Below, one piece after another: positions 1 to 11,289 of a stretch of 64,000 bases of DNA. The notes below the pieces were generated by a model. It saw only the letters and a list, made by a program, of their open reading frames with translations, was not told the DNA's origin and did not search any database. Location: positions 11,267,994 through 11,331,993 of the forward strand of contig CM036755.1 in assembly GCA_020796225.1 (NCBI GenBank). The letters are read 5' to 3'. Position numbers and translations under genes: made by a program. The stretch's first letter is position 1. Each line of letters begins with the position of its first letter. The DNA comes from Arion vulgaris. Lineage: Eukaryota > Mollusca > Gastropoda > Stylommatophora > Arionidae.

Positions 1-719
1 TCAGCTAATTTTTTTCTATTCACTCGTTATGAGTTCCATCGTAGTCATGACTTCTCTTGACTGTATTTTGCATGAAGACTTGCTTTCTTATCACAAGTCT
101 CTCTTGTCATTCAGACAAGCTTTACTCCCACTTCAGAGATACTTGTAATTTAGATGCCCAGGTGCAGGATCAGGAAATCTGTAGTGTACTGTGTGCACCT
201 CGAGAATGTTTAGTTCAAGCTGGCCTTGAACCCTGGAATTTTCACAACACTCACTAGCATAGCATGCTACCAACTTCGCTATCATCAATCACCAAATAAG
301 TTGATAATGCGTAGAATAATTGTGATGTTTTTACAGTGAGATTTTTACTGCTCTTAACCTTTTCATTTTTTATTGTAGTTTAAATATGATTGCACCAAAT
401 TCTCTATTGTATTTGTAAGTTTATAATGCCTTATTAGACAAATATTGTATGATTTTGATTATATTTTGCTCTAGCTTAATTGAATTATATAGATGTGTTA
501 GAAATGCTGGCGAGTATCTGCACTTAGGAAACACCCATAAATGCTCAGTCTTGCTGACAGTGTCCATATCAGAGCACATACTTAGTAGCTTTAGTGAGAT
601 TTCCAAATGTTACACTATTTCAGAAAGTTGAATACTTTTTTTAGGCCAAAATTTGTGTATACTCTTGTCCTATATGCCTGTGAACCGAGGTGCAACATAT
701 TTTTGTTCTCTTCGCAAAC
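1..719. other. No gene seen; short hairpin-type repeat near 61-110
   Basis: AT-rich DNA with only short shadow frames. The segment about 70-115 (CTTGCTTTCTTATCACAAG...TTGTCATTCAGACAAGC) is a diverged copy of the inverted-repeat motif also seen at 7086-7136 and, reversed, at 48797-48840. Confidence 0.5.
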
Positions 720-800
720 TAAACAACTTGTTTATGAAACATGCCGGAGTAGTCACATAGCTGAAGTTGATCACAGAAGAAGTAGAAGAAGAAGTTAGCG
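720..800 (+). mobile_element. 5'-truncated RNase H-LINE tail
   Basis: Matches only the last about 75 bp of the LINE seen at 54345-54745 (CATGCCGGAGTAGTCACATAG then AGCTGAAGTTGATC and GAAGAAG repeats). It is a severely 5'-truncated insertion, as expected of target-primed reverse transcription. Confidence 0.6.
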
Positions 801-1420
801 ATAGTTGGAAAATAACTCAAGATATAGATAGTAAGTTGAATGCAATTGAAAATAGATGTCTGCAAAAAATAATGAACATAAAATGGGATAACTTAGGAAT
901 TAGAGAAATGGCTGGTTAGCTACTAGTAACAACTGTTATAAGAAAGAGAAGATGGAGATATGTTGGTCATACACTGAGAAAAGAATTATCAAAGAACCAC
1001 AAAGCAGGCATTGAAGTGGGAGGCAACGGGTTCAAGAAAGAAAGAACGTTCTAGGGAAACTCTGAAATGAACTTTACTGAGAGAGGCTAAAAATACCAGA
1101 CGCAATTCCACAGAAGTGATTTTTCTGCTGTTAGGAACTTGTTGTTTGTCTCTACATGTTGTGTGTTGTGCGAGAAGTGAAATTCTTCACCTTTCTTGTA
1201 TCCTTTGCTTGATAAAGGCCTTTTGGTCAAAACATTGCTGTGTATTGTTATTGTAAAACTACAGTACATTGTTTTTACGTGTTTCGCCATTGCTTCATAG
1301 TTTTGCTGCAGTCCTCCTCTATATCGATAATAGAAGAGATTGGATGAGTTGCCCAGGATAGAGCGCTATAGATAAATTACTTGCAGGCCCTATATAACGT
1401 ATAACGATACAAGAAGAAAA
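800..1420 (+). mobile_element. LINE reverse-transcriptase C-terminus, interrupted by a Penelope-like end
   Basis: Frame pieces read ESxWKxTQDIDSKLNAIENR, CLQKIMNIKWD, LLVTTVIRKRRWRYVGHTLR, the same C-terminal region as at 41000-41690. After a break at about 1125-1325 the LINE resumes at about 1326 (EEI..VAQDRALYR..CRPY). Stops and frameshifts show it is dead. Confidence 0.7.
1125..1325 (+). mobile_element. Penelope-like element 3' end, solo, inside a LINE
   Basis: Contains TTTGCTTGATAAAGGCC, TTTTGGTCAAAACATTGCTG, ACTACAGTACATTGTTTTTA and CGTGTTTCGCCATTG, the same 3' block as after the GIY-YIG domain at 5857-6010. It splits the LINE copy at 800-1420. Confidence 0.65.
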
Positions 1421-1529
1421 CAATAATGGTTCGCTGTTTATCTGTTGTAAATGCTTACATTTTAATATATTTGTCTCTATTTGTAAATATTTCAATTTAC
1501 AAATATGTATGTCAATGTAATTTCATGTT

Positions 1530-1835
1530 TTTAAGACATGCTTGTTGGGGAGTTGAAGATGGATAAGGGGGATGTTCTTCAGTCTCTTTGTGACTCTCTG
1601 TTGGATGAGGACACTAAAATAGATGTTGAATCGATCCAGCAATTTAAGCAGTTTGGAGTTACCCAGTGTACAAGTAGAACTGGATGCCTGAGAGGCAGAA
1701 TTAGGAGTGTGTTTAATCAGCGAGCCATGGAACCATCAGTATGCATACTCTTCGATATCTGTTGGGGATACTGAGCACCTTTGGGTCTGCCTGGAGTGCA
1801 ATGACGTCAATTTAGTAACCAATAATACAATGCAC
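1530..1835 (+). mobile_element. RNase H-LINE family B 3' end
   Basis: Reads VGELKMDKGDVLQSLCDSLL, DEDTKIDVESIQQFKQFGV, then the common 3' terminus GCAATGACGTCAATTTAG-TAACCAATAA. Four copies share this end: here, 3715-4085, 16612-16830 and, reversed, 40620-40985. Confidence 0.75.
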
Positions 1836-2124
1836 TGATATCAAAATCATAAGTATGACGTTAAAGCTGGTCCACAACAATATTTCTAAACATATGTTTG
1901 TCACCATTCCAGTTTTTGTATCATCCTTAATTTTTTTATTAGCATAATTATAAAACAATTGACTTTTATCAGTATTATACATGTTTTTGTATTGTGTAAT
2001 GTGAGATTTTAAAAAATCAAGATTGTTTTTTAATTGTTTTTTACGCTTTGATAACGGCAACGATTTTGATCTGAATAATGTTTTTTTAGAAATTGTAATA
2101 TCACATGTTTGTGCATGAAATAGT

Positions 2125-2245
2125 TTGGAATTTCAATTCATATATTGGTTTCCTAACTTTCAGATAGAAATTTCAATTCATATATTTGTTTCCTAACTTT
2201 CAGATGGAATTTCAATTCATATATTTGTTTCCTAACTTTCAGACA
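2125..2245. repeat. 38-bp tandem repeat, 3 copies
   Basis: Unit begins AATTTCAATTCATATATTTG and ends CCTAACTTTCAGA. The surrounding 1836-2270 is AT-rich and otherwise unremarkable. Confidence 0.8.
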
Positions 2246-2267
2246 AGAAATTTGTTAAAAGAATGTC

Positions 2268-2800
2268 ATATGCCTACTTCAGTTATCAGTTATATGAGGA
2301 CTATCATCATAGCACTCGGACATGTCCATAGGTGCTCCGATCTCCACCTCAGCAAATCCAGCAGCGTCCAGCGCCCAACACGCCAGTTCGATGTTGATTA
2401 ATCAATCTCCTTGCATACCTAGTATATCGCTCTTTTCGGGCTGCACCAATATTGACACCCATCTCTTTCAATCTGGTCAGCGAGTGGATTCACAGCCCTG
2501 AAACTCCTCTGTTCGGAAAGACTCTCGCAATGCGTGAAGAATGTCGTTTCGATCCATGGCTGCTCCCTCTGATATTGTAGCCAAGCCAGCCAATCTATCA
2601 GCTCGTTCATTACCTCCTGCATGCCCAGGGACAAAAATGAAGGTGATTTCTCTGATCATTGTCTGTACCAGTACCTCCACCCAGTTACGTCTCACCATTC
2701 CTGATTCGACTTTACGAATCATGCTCATGGAGTCACTGAGTATGCCTACTTCATTACACCCCAAAACTACACTCATGCGTGCATTCTGAGTGATTCATTG
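2268..2800 (-). mobile_element. RNase H domain and 3' end of a LINE (family A)
   Basis: Minus-strand translation gives GILSDSMSMIRKVESG, then ITFIFVPGHAGGNERADRLA, the WxPGHxGxxxNExAD-type C-terminal RNase H motif, then a conserved tail (INIELACW...EIGAPMDMSECYDDSPHIT). Related tails lie at 40040-40240, 50220-50515 and 56850-57150. Confidence 0.85.
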
Positions 2801-3425
2801 AGTATGTTACAGAATGTGGAGGTTGGTTCAGTTTGCAGACTGTGGACTGAATCACTACAAGCGTCAACAATTCACAGAATGACATTCATCTTCGTTCTCT
2901 GGGCACATAGGTGTTGATGACAATGAGAGAGCAGACAGGCTGGCTAGCTCTGCCACCATATCAGGGGATCAGCCAGTGGATAGAGCTGACTTTCTGAACT
3001 CCCTCATAGAGTGTGGCCGCAAAGAGGATTTTTATTTAACCATTTAAACCACTCCATGTTAATTACTAGATTGCAAGAGTTTGGATTGAAGATTAGAGTG
3101 GCCAGAAAATAACAGCACAACATGTATTTGAGTAGACTCATTAATCAGAAAATTTCCTATTCGAAGAACTATCCTACAGGAAAGTAAACTATTGGGATGT
3201 AAAACCATTCAAGATCTCCAACTGCTAGCAGCGAACCGCATCACATGGAGCTCTAAAACCTCTGCCCTATGTGCCGTCTTTGGCACGAAAGGAACAAACT
3301 AACTATTAATCAACATCAAACTGGTACAGTTAGTCACTGGATGCTGTTGGCGATATTGCGAAGGAAATCTGAGCACCTTATGAACATGTTCAGAGTGCAA
3401 TGAAGATATTCCAAACTCAAACTGA
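2800..3425 (+). mobile_element. RNase H-LINE fragment, degraded
   Basis: Plus-strand frames contain DNERADRLASSATISGDQPV and DFLNSLIE, then a diverged 3' part (LLGCKTIQDLQLLAANRITW, EHLMNMFRVQ). It faces the copy at 2268-2800 on the other strand, so two RNase H ends lie tail to tail. Confidence 0.65.
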
Positions 3426-3714
3426 ACTCAACTCAAAAACTATATAGACAGATTTACCAAAAGTAACAAGGAAAATAAGAAAACATAACAAATGAAGCTT
3501 GACTGGCAGACACTGTTAAGAGATGATATCACAACATATTTGACAGTTGAGCTTGATTAAGTAACTTTTCTTAAACACCTCGAAACTATTCATGCTTGCC
3601 GGTAGATTAGTTTTCTCTACATAGGTAGAGAGATCCATGAACCCACTGATGACCCAAAGTGGCAGTCCCATCCCCTGAAAGATATCCAAGCATAACCATT
3701 TATATACCTCCAGC

Positions 3715-4090
3715 GGCTTATGTGGATATACTGTCCTGGGCATGCGGGTGTTTATGGTAATGAGAGAGCGGACAGGCATGCATCCACAGCATCGATTGGT
3801 GGGGAGTTGAAGATGGATAAGGGGATATTCTTCGGTCTCTTCGCGACTGTCTGTTGGATGACAACACTAAAATCGATGTTGAATCGATCAAGCGATTTAA
3901 GCAGTTTGGAGTTACTCGTTGTTCAAGTCGAACTGGATGCCTGAGAGGCAGAGTGAGAGGTGTGTTTAATCAGCAAGTCACAGGAACCATCAGTATGCAT
4001 ACTCTTCAATATCTGTTGGGGAGACTGAGCACTTATGGGTCTGCCTGGAGTGCAATGACGTTAGTTTAGTAACCAATAACCATTAACTAT
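3715..4090 (+). mobile_element. RNase H-LINE family B, RNase H end to 3' terminus
   Basis: Reads WIYCPGHAGVYGNERADRHA, STASIGGELKMDKG, then after a frameshift DDNTKIDVESIKRFKQFGVT and the family B terminus with TAACCAATAAC. About 300 bp before it (3425-3714) I recognise nothing. Confidence 0.8.
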
Positions 4091-4423
4091 ATGATGAATA
4101 CATGACCATTTCCATTACTGGATATCCATGCTTGTTAGAGCTGACAAGTTTCTTTCTTTGGTGGACGTAATTATTGAGTTTTTCTGTCTGTGCTATTGTA
4201 TGTCTTAACACTGTCCACAAATCATCAAGACATCATAAGTGCAAGAGGTTTCAAGAATTCTCTTTGCTTCTAGAGTCAAGGTGTGCTACAAAGGCAAGTC
4301 TTGATGGAAATCTAGATGTTTCTATATTCTGGTGGGCCTAGCATCTACTGCATCTATTGGGGGACTTGCTGTGTACAGTTTTTTCAGCTTACCTATCTAT
4401 AGTCTAGTAGCTTAACTCCAGTA

Positions 4424-4690
4424 TCGCTTGTGTGGTGCCGTGGCCCGCAAGGGAAGCAAAGAATAGTACCACTGCGACCTACAAAGCATGTCATAAGAGG
4501 CAAATGAGGTAAGGGACTAGGGAAGCTACCCTAGTAAATAAAAAGCATCTCAGAAATCGGATATGCTGGCCTACTTGTAGGCGCATAACTGGCACAACAT
4601 ATAATCGTTCTTAGTCTCAGATCACACACAGATCACACAGAGTGATTAACAAGTGTTCAAAATGGAGCGTTCAAAGAAGCAGAAGAACTC
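4424..4690 (+). mobile_element. SINE-B copy, full length
   Basis: Order of blocks: head TGTGGTGCCG, AGCAAAGAATAGTACCAC, central CATGTCATAAGAGGCAAATG, CTACCCTAGTAAATAAAAA, CTACTTGTAGGCGCATAACT, TCACACAGAGTG, tail CGTTCAAAGAAGCAGAAGAA. The 340 bp before it (4090-4423) hold nothing recognised. Confidence 0.8.
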
Positions 4691-4854
4691 CACTAAGTTT
4701 TTAATGAAGATATTTACCATTCACCACAGCATGCTAATACTTCTGGGTTAAATGGCATATTCATCATTTGGATCTGAAACTTAGTGACTTCTGGTTTACT
4801 TTCCAAATGGGGAGAACTATTTGTACCACCCAGGTTGCATATAACTACTCTTTC

Positions 4855-4990
4855 ACTCTTCTTCTTGTGATCACTATTTTGGATGATTATTTCGCCACAT
4901 GTGTTCTTATGATGAAGTCATCTGTTGTCTGGAGCTCATCTCTAATGCCAAGTAATTTTGAATGTAGGTCTTTCAACAGCATAAGTTTTA
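4855..4990 (-). mobile_element. LINE fragment (QCQTW family)
   Basis: Shares CATGTGTTCTTATGATGAAG, GTTGTCTGGAGCTCATCTCT with the minus-strand LINE at 34580-34690. No reading frame survives. Confidence 0.6.
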
Positions 4991-5239
4991 TCGGTTGGTA
5001 TATTCATAATATATAAGCGTGAGATGCATGATGCTATGGTTTCAGGTGCGCCTTCAGGCCTAGTATCGCCGACTTAGCTCCTAATCTTTCACTAATGCAT
5101 CTCCTTCCTCATATGCTATAAACAAGATACTTTATTTATTTTTTTCACTTTACCTTAATTAAATTTTTCCATACCAGGAACGTTACTGAGGTCTTACCAC
5201 AGTTGTTGTATAACACCATAGTTGTTATTGCAATATCCA

Positions 5240-6020
5240 GAGTCATTTTAGCACTGTCCAGTGTGGCCGTCAGCGTTGCAATATGTGTGCTTATGTGATA
5301 CAGACTCGTACTGTATCTTTTCCTTTAGTCACGTTTGTTATTGAAGATGGTTTCACATGCAAGTCCCGAAATATAATCTACGCTATCACTTGCAAGCGGT
5401 GTGCTAAGGCATATATTGGTGAAACAGGCAAAATGTTCAGTGACCGTTTTGACCAACAACTACACGATATACGCCAATGCTCTGTGATCCCTGTAATTTC
5501 AATGGAACTGACCATTTGGGTGCTCGCAACATCCAGGTCACTGCCATCCGATCATGTTCATCTGATAATCGAGTCGATTTGCTCTGGAGAATTGCTTTAT
5601 TTCTTTATATGGTACCTCATGGACTCAACACTCTACATTTCTATGCTTTTTAGTAATTTCTCTTCTCATTCTCTGTATTTTATTTATGTGTACATGTTAA
5701 ATGTATATGAGTCATATATTTACTTGATTTTTATATTGTTTCTCTTCTTTTCCACTTCTAGTTTTTCTGTATTTATTTCATTATTCATTTTTAGTCACAT
5801 ATTTTCATTCTTTTTTAATCGTTGTAATATCTTTGTCAAAGTCTATATGTAGTGTTCTATCACTTTTGTTGTATCGTTTGCTCGATAAAGGCCTTTTTGG
5901 TTGAAAAGTTGCGGTTATTGTCATTGTTTTTGTATTTTATAAAACTACAGTACTTTGTTATTACGTGTTTCGCCATTCTACATAGTTTTACTGCAGTCTC
6001 CATCTATGTTGACATTAGTT
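5240..6020 (+). mobile_element. Penelope-like retroelement 3' part: GIY-YIG endonuclease and 3' end
   Basis: The frame 5283-5640 contains KSRNIIYAITCKRCAKAYIG, ETGKMFSDRFDQQLHDIR, the GIY-YIG (here IYAI-x9-YIG) endonuclease C-terminus of Penelope-like elements. Beyond it a frameshifted ending (LHFYAF-like) is followed by the common 3' block TTGCTCGATAAAGGCC ... ACGTGTTTCGCCATT (5875-6000). The reverse transcriptase part is absent, so this is a 5'-truncated copy. Confidence 0.85.
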
Positions 6021-6369
6021 GTTATTACACAAAGCTTTTGTGTTTATATTGTTTGCAGTCAGTATCACATTAATATATATATCATCTGATATACTCAGAG
6101 GAAGTCACTCATGCCTTTTAACCCGATTGGGGCATAGACCCTCAACCAACTCGTGCCAAGTCTTTAGCTATCTCCTGCAGCTCCCTCTAACTCTTCTGTA
6201 TAGTTAATCTCTGCCTCTAAATCTCTTCTTTGTGTAGTAACCTGCAGTGCAGATTCCTTGTGGCTTTCTCTATCATACCTCTTATAGAAGAGTTTCCTTT
6301 TCTCTTGGTTGACACAGTTATTTTTTTAATTTTTGACTTGTTCGTGGTTGGTTGGATTTTGTGGCTAAA
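6020..6369. other. No feature recognised
   Basis: AT-rich, short shadow frames only. Confidence 0.5.
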
Positions 6370-6497
6370 ATTTTCTACCGAATAGAGTAGCCAGCCCCAC
6401 ACCACACCCTATCTTAGTCGCCTTTTAGAACGTGCCTTGTAGGTCACATTGTTACTATTCTTTGCTCCCCCTCCGAGCCTCTGCAACACACAGACGC
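6370..6497 (-). mobile_element. SINE 5' part: SINE-B head joined to SINE-A' body
   Basis: Reversed, it reads TGTGTTGCAGAGGCTCGGAG, AGCAAAGAATAGTAACA, then the central domain and a GGGGCTGGCTACTCTATTC segment like the A' copies at 16912 and 38853. It combines a B-type head with an A'-type body. 6500-7080 after it is featureless AT-rich DNA. Confidence 0.65.
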
Positions 6498-7081
6498 ATC
6501 TGATTTACTTTTTATATACCATTTTTTTTACGGTGATAAAAATTTGAAAAGCAAAAAGCAAAAGAAAGTATTCCATGTGAAAGCGGGGCTAATAGTGTAA
6601 TTGTAGCATGTTTGTATGCCACTATAGTGGTTAATTGTATTGAATGAGTTAAGACCCATTGATTAAAAAAAACATTATTTACAAAATGTTTTTGCTTTTG
6701 CAAAAACGGCATAATGTTTGTAAACTTTTAACAAAGATGGTGAAGAGCATAAAACTGGAATAGTGACTGTTTTTGTTGTGTTTTTGTTTTAAGAGTTGAA
6801 AAATGGTAACTCTGCATAGATTTATTTCTTGGTCAGCTATGTAATTTAAAGAAACTTATTTGATATAACTACCTCTCAGCTTTCATAATTATATTTTTCT
6901 GCATTCCACAGTTAAGTTGTTCATGTTTTAATATTTAGTTATACAATGTGCTCAGAATTCTTAGTAATATATTTTATAATTTCAAATTGTACTGTGACAA
7001 TATTGTTGTTTGGTTTAATCGCCCGCTGTGAATTCAGAAGTAGTCTAATATTTCTAATATGGAATCTCTGGCTGATTTTTG

Positions 7082-7140
7082 TGGGAAGGCTTGCTTTCCT
7101 TATCACTAGTGTCCCTTGCCATTCAGGCAAGCCTTATTCA
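7082..7140. repeat. Short inverted-repeat element
   Basis: AAGGCTTGC at 7086-7094 is repeated in reverse complement as GCAAGCCTT near 7128-7136, enclosing TTATCACTAGTGTCCCTTGC. Diverged copies lie near 70-115 (+) and 48797-48840 (-). Confidence 0.55.
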
Positions 7141-7347
7141 TTGCCTCCGGCAACATAAGGCCGAATAGCTTAGACGGGAAATAGAAAATTCCTGTTTAAT
7201 GGGGGCTGGTTTTTGTATATGTTTGATATAACACTGTAAGCTTTTTTGCAATTTTACTCAATTCTATGTCTCAATTTTATTCTATATTACTCAAGTTTAT
7301 TGCCATGGTTATTTTTGAAGTCTTTCAATGTGTTTAACTCTGATAAT

Positions 7348-7545
7348 GCCCGCCTGCCCAGCGTGTTCGTAGCGCGTTGGACTACAGGTGACTAGCCCTC
7401 TGTGAGTTCGGGTTCAATTCCGCGGCCTGGCAGAAAAGCCAAAGGTTCCCCAGATTTACTGTTTTCGTGGCATCGAACCGAAGCGTTACGATGTCCATGG
7501 CACTGAACCGAAGAGCTGAAAGCTCAAGTGCTTCTGGATCGGAAA
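7348..7545 (+). mobile_element. SINE-F copy (tRNA-derived)
   Basis: The head CGTAGCGCGTTGGAC is an A-box-like motif and GGTTCAATTCCGCGG a clear B box, so RNA polymerase III control is likely for the source gene. Body: CCCCAGATTTACTGTTTTCG, GCACTGAACCGAAGAGC, GCTCAAGTGCTTCTGGATCG, then an A-rich end. Confidence 0.85.
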
Positions 7546-7659
7546 AAAACAAAACAAAAAACCTGATATTACATGAATTACGCAAGCACTTGGCTATTGG
7601 GTATCTTTCTGCAAATTATGAATAGTTTAGCTGTCGCTGTTATAGCTTCTATTTGTTCT

Positions 7660-8000
7660 TTTCAATTTGTGTGATTTGTGATTTACAATTTGTGTGATTT
7701 GTGATTTACAATTTGTGGGGTTCGTGATTTACAATTTGTGGGGTTCGTGATTTACAATTTGTGGGGTTCGTGATTTACAATTTGTGGGGTTCGTGATTTA
7801 CAATTTGTGGGGTTTGTGCTTTTCAATTTGTGGGGTTTGTGCTTTACAATTTGTGGGGTTCGTGATTTACAATTTGTGAGGTTCGTGATTTACAATTTAT
7901 GGGGTTTGTGCTTTACAATTTGTGGGGTTTGTGCTTTAGAATCTGGGTGGTGAATGCTTTACAATGTGTTGGGTTTGTGCTTAAAATATGTAGGGTGTTT
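7660..8000 (+). repeat. 23-bp minisatellite
   Basis: About 14 units of GATTTACAATTTGTGGGGTT-CGT with drift at both ends of the array. It is adjacent to a SINE at 8084. Confidence 0.9.
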
Positions 8001-8083
8001 GGCTATGCTTGCAAATTCTGCAGATAATATACTAACTAAATTGCATTTTTTAAAATTTACAAGCAACTAATAATTACTTTGTA

Positions 8084-8335
8084 TTCCCGAGTGGTTACCG
8101 GGCCCAAATTTGGGGTGTAAAGAATGGAACTGCTGTTACCTGCCATGCATGTCGTAAGAGGTGACTAAGGAGGTTTGGCTGAAATCGGATGCATGTGTCC
8201 TAAGCGTGTAGAAGTCTATGCGTTTAGGGGCCTACCAAACCAATGTGCAACGTATACACGTTCCTGGCAAAGATCAAACATATCACAAAGAGTGATTAAA
8301 ATTTGTCGTAAAGAACGAAAGCAAAGAAGAAGAAG
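8084..8335 (+). mobile_element. SINE-A copy, full length with perfect TSD
   Basis: Flanked by the 11-bp duplication ATTACTTTGTA (8073-8083 and 8336-8346). Blocks: CCCGAGTGGTTACCGGGCCC, TTGGGGTGTAAAGAATGGAA, central CATGTCGTAAGAGGTGACTA, AAATCGGATG, CTATGCGTTTAGGGGCCTAC, ATCACAAAGAGTGATTAAAA, tail CGAAAGCAAAGAAGAAGAAG. Confidence 0.93.
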
Positions 8336-8589
8336 ATTACTTTGTACACAAAAAAAAACTATTACTTTGGTCAGAACAAGTGTTTTATCTTTGCATTTTT
8401 GTGTCAGCTTTTGATTACATGATCTAAATCTTGTTTTTCATAGTTTTGGTTTCCATCTGTTTGCAATATTTGTTGTTTTTATGCTGACTTTAAAGTCAAA
8501 TTCTTCAATAATCAATCCGACTTATGTTTTGTTTCTGTGGTGTCATAACTGTTGCTTTTGTGTGTATGTTGTGTTCATATGACATGATC

Positions 8590-8945
8590 ATAATAATCAT
8601 CATCAAGTAGCTTGTCCCTTCTGGAACTGGACTCTCATGACAGCAGCCCTAAACCCGCTATTCTGTGCAAGATGCCCTGCGTCAGCAGCAATCATTCTCA
8701 GCTTGTCAATGACATCCTGCACCCATCGTCATCTAGGTCTTCCTCTCGCTCTTCTTCTAGACACAGCTCCTTCTAGAATTATCTTCTCTAGGCACTCATG
8801 TTGTTTAATTTGTCAAAAATATTAAATATTCCTTTTTTATGCTCTTTAATAACCAACTCTCTTTAATATCAAGCTGTTGCAGAAAAGAGGCATTTGTTCA
8901 CTTCTCTGTCCAAGATATTCTAAGTACTCTTCTGTAACATTTGCA
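8590..8945 (-). mobile_element. LINE-R related 3' end
   Basis: Minus-strand reads EKIILEGAVSRRRARGRPRR, WVQDVIDKLRMIAADAGHLA and ATR at the 3' terminus (CATCATCAAGTAGCTTGTCC on the + strand). This is the conserved C-terminus of the LINE group most complete at 11290-13270. Confidence 0.8.
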
Positions 8946-9470
8946 TTCAAAGGCATTGATGTTCTCCTGCTACCAGAGAGTGTGCTTCTGTGTTTCCTTT
9001 GGGGTGTGTCATGTAGATTTTGTTGCCTCCTTTCCTGATAGCATCTGTAGCTGAACCATCTGTGAACACGCATGTCCATATACTGATGGGATATTGCTGT
9101 TGTAACATTAGGAGTGACCTGGATCTTTGCTCTGTCTTTGTTTGTATTTTTTGGAGATTATTCCTGGGACTTTTAGGTGTATTTGGGCCATGTTTTGGTA
9201 GCATGTCCATTGCTCTGGTGTTATGGCTTCCCACATTTCTTGATCAGTTTCTAAGATATGTTGCATGTAGAAATCTCTTGCCATATGGTTTGAACTTTTC
9301 CTTGCAAGTCTATTTTTTGTTTTCTCTTGGAATTTTGTGTGTAGAGGGTGTTTTTTTAGCCTCTTTAGTTTTTCAAACTGACTTTTATTTCCATTTCCAC
9401 TCTGTCCTTCACCAGATTTTCTTTTGCTCTACACATCACTTTCTTCCATCTAAAAAGGGTATGTAGCCAA
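8945..9470 (-). mobile_element. RNase H-LINE family C, start of RNase H domain
   Basis: Minus frames contain TCVFTDGSATDAIRKGGNKI, matching the first catalytic Asp motif (YTDGSA) of LINE RNase H, then GNTEAHSLVAGEHQC. The preceding linker lies at 9100-9470. Several stops. Confidence 0.65.
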
Positions 9471-9760
9471 AGGATTGACTTCATTGCACCAGGTTTTACC
9501 CCATATGGCTCAGTCCTCTCTGCAGAAATGGCATGCCGCCTGCTGAGAGTATTGCACAAAGCATGAACACCATAGCTTCTGCAACAATCCTAGGGGTCTC
9601 TGAAAATAATGCACCCATGAACAGTATGGCATGGTCTGGATTTGAACCTGATACCTTTGAAATGCAAGACAACGCTTTAACCACTTTAGCCCCTCCTATT
9701 GTCCATCTCTCTCTCGTGATCATTCTTAAGCCGTTTTTAATCATTCTATTGTGATATATA
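9465..9760 (-). mobile_element. LINE fragment and tRNA-like SINE head
   Basis: 9465-9610 reversed matches the LINE at 56440-56530 (GCACCAGGTTTTACCCCATA on +). 9620-9710 reversed contains TAAAGTGGTTAAAGCG (A-box-like) and GGTTCAAATCC (B box), a tRNA-derived head. Confidence 0.6.
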
Positions 9761-9990
9761 AACAGCCAAACATCAGAACGGGATGTACGTGCACAGCCTT
9801 CATTACCTATTGGAGCTCAAGTGCATATCCTTCGGTGGTGTGTTCGGTTTCAACCAGCGCTTGTGTACGATTCGTTCTCTGTTAGCCTTTTGCTGTCCCC
9901 AGCCAAAACCCACAAGGCAGCAGGCTGCTATTGTCTTTCAGGGCAGTGACCCTAGACGACCTGCCCTCCAGGGCTGATGAGCGTCATCTG
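9708..9990 (-). mobile_element. SINE-C copy
   Basis: On + reads CTCTCTCTCGTGATCATTCT, GATATATAAACAGCC, TTGGAGCTCAAGTGC, CTTCGGTGGTGTGTTCGGTT, AAGGCAGCAGGCTGCTATTG and ends GCTGATGAGCGTCATCTGCC. The mirror-image copy at 54040-54350 shares both ends, so both termini are defined. Confidence 0.85.
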
Positions 9991-10865
9991 CCCAGATCTT
10001 CCATCTGAATTGCATCAGAAAACTGTCTTTGCTAAAATGGCCTGTGAAGTTATTACTTCCATGTCCAAACCATATCAGTCTCTTCTTATGATCATGATTG
10101 CTAGTTATGTGAAATTATTTTTCTTTTGCAACTCATCATTTGTGAGTTTTTCTGGGACAATATGCACAGGATTTCCCATTAAACATTTTTGTTTAAGTTT
10201 CTAATTTATTTTATATTTTTCATTCATTTTCCATCCTTTGTGATTTTATCGCAATATTCAGGGCCTCGCAATATTTACAAATATAAAATAAATTAGGGGT
10301 GAAAAATAACAGGAAGATTGTAGACTTACGTCTACTTTGATCAAATATAAAATAGATCAGAGAAACAGCACTCATTTACATGAACTGAAGAGCTGCAAAC
10401 GAGAATGGGCATGGTCTCAACAACCATAACCAGACATATTGCAGAGAGTGTGTACAAATGACATGCTTGGCTACAAATTCAAGATTGCTGTATATATCAT
10501 TGCCTGTGTTCTGAGCATAGCCTCCGATAACCATAGTTAGAGTTGGCTGTAGTTTTGAGTAACTTATATGCTAGCGAATCATGGAGAAAATAAAGATTAC
10601 TGCTTTTCAAATGCGCTGTCTGTAGTTTACTCTCTGCAGTGAAATGGCAGAGAAAAACTAGATAGATGCTGGAATATAATGGAATTTCCAGCAACGCCAC
10701 TCTGCTTCGCTAATACTGTCTAAGATCTAGGTTACTTGTGCCGTATGGATGGCAAATGGTGTCATGTACTGAGCACTGGCATTTGTCCAAAGAACCGTGG
10801 GACACTGGGACTGCTCTTTCTTTGGTAGAAGAACGCATGCAGGCAAGACTTGAATGATGTACATA
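9991..10865. other. No gene recognised
   Basis: 875 bp with only short frames. The phrase GTTAGAGTTGGCTG near 10538 recurs near 24927, 27671 and 27720, so part is a diverged repeat. Confidence 0.4.
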
Positions 10866-11085
10866 CACTAGTAAGTAAAGTAAAGGAACCCTTTTTCATA
10901 CCTCGAGGTGTATTGGAGAATACGGTGTTAGGTCCGTACTTTTCATTGACCGTCGGCACACGATGTGGTCAACATCACGCCGGCCACCTTTACTTCTCAG
11001 TATTTTTCCCAGTGCAGCTGCAATTGAGACTGGTTGGACATGAAAGCCGTTACGGTGGTAAAAATAATCCACTCCCACTGTGATT
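10866..11085 (-). mobile_element. SINE-E copy
   Basis: Shares GTAAAGTAAAGGAACCC, CATTGACCGTCGGCACACGA, GCCGGCCACCTTTACTT with the copies at 35437-35633 (-) and 44745-45010 (+). The + copy shows a tRNA-like head. Confidence 0.8.
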
Positions 11086-11289
11086 AACCTGGATCACGAG
11101 CCAAATCTAGTGGTGTTTGGCTAACTGCAATGTTACCAAGATGTTCGTCATTTTTTCTACTTATTACTTTGGATGTAGTTTGCTTCATTTTGACAAAAAT
11201 CTTCACAGACAAAAATACTACCAAATAAATACTGATGACAGGCCAAGAAGAGATGACACCAGATGAGTTGGCCACACATGCTAGAGATA

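Noticed and set aside
9020..9466. 148-codon + strand frame with apparent membrane segments
   Set aside because: It is the antisense of an RNase H-LINE; the minus strand carries the recognisable FTDGSA motif.
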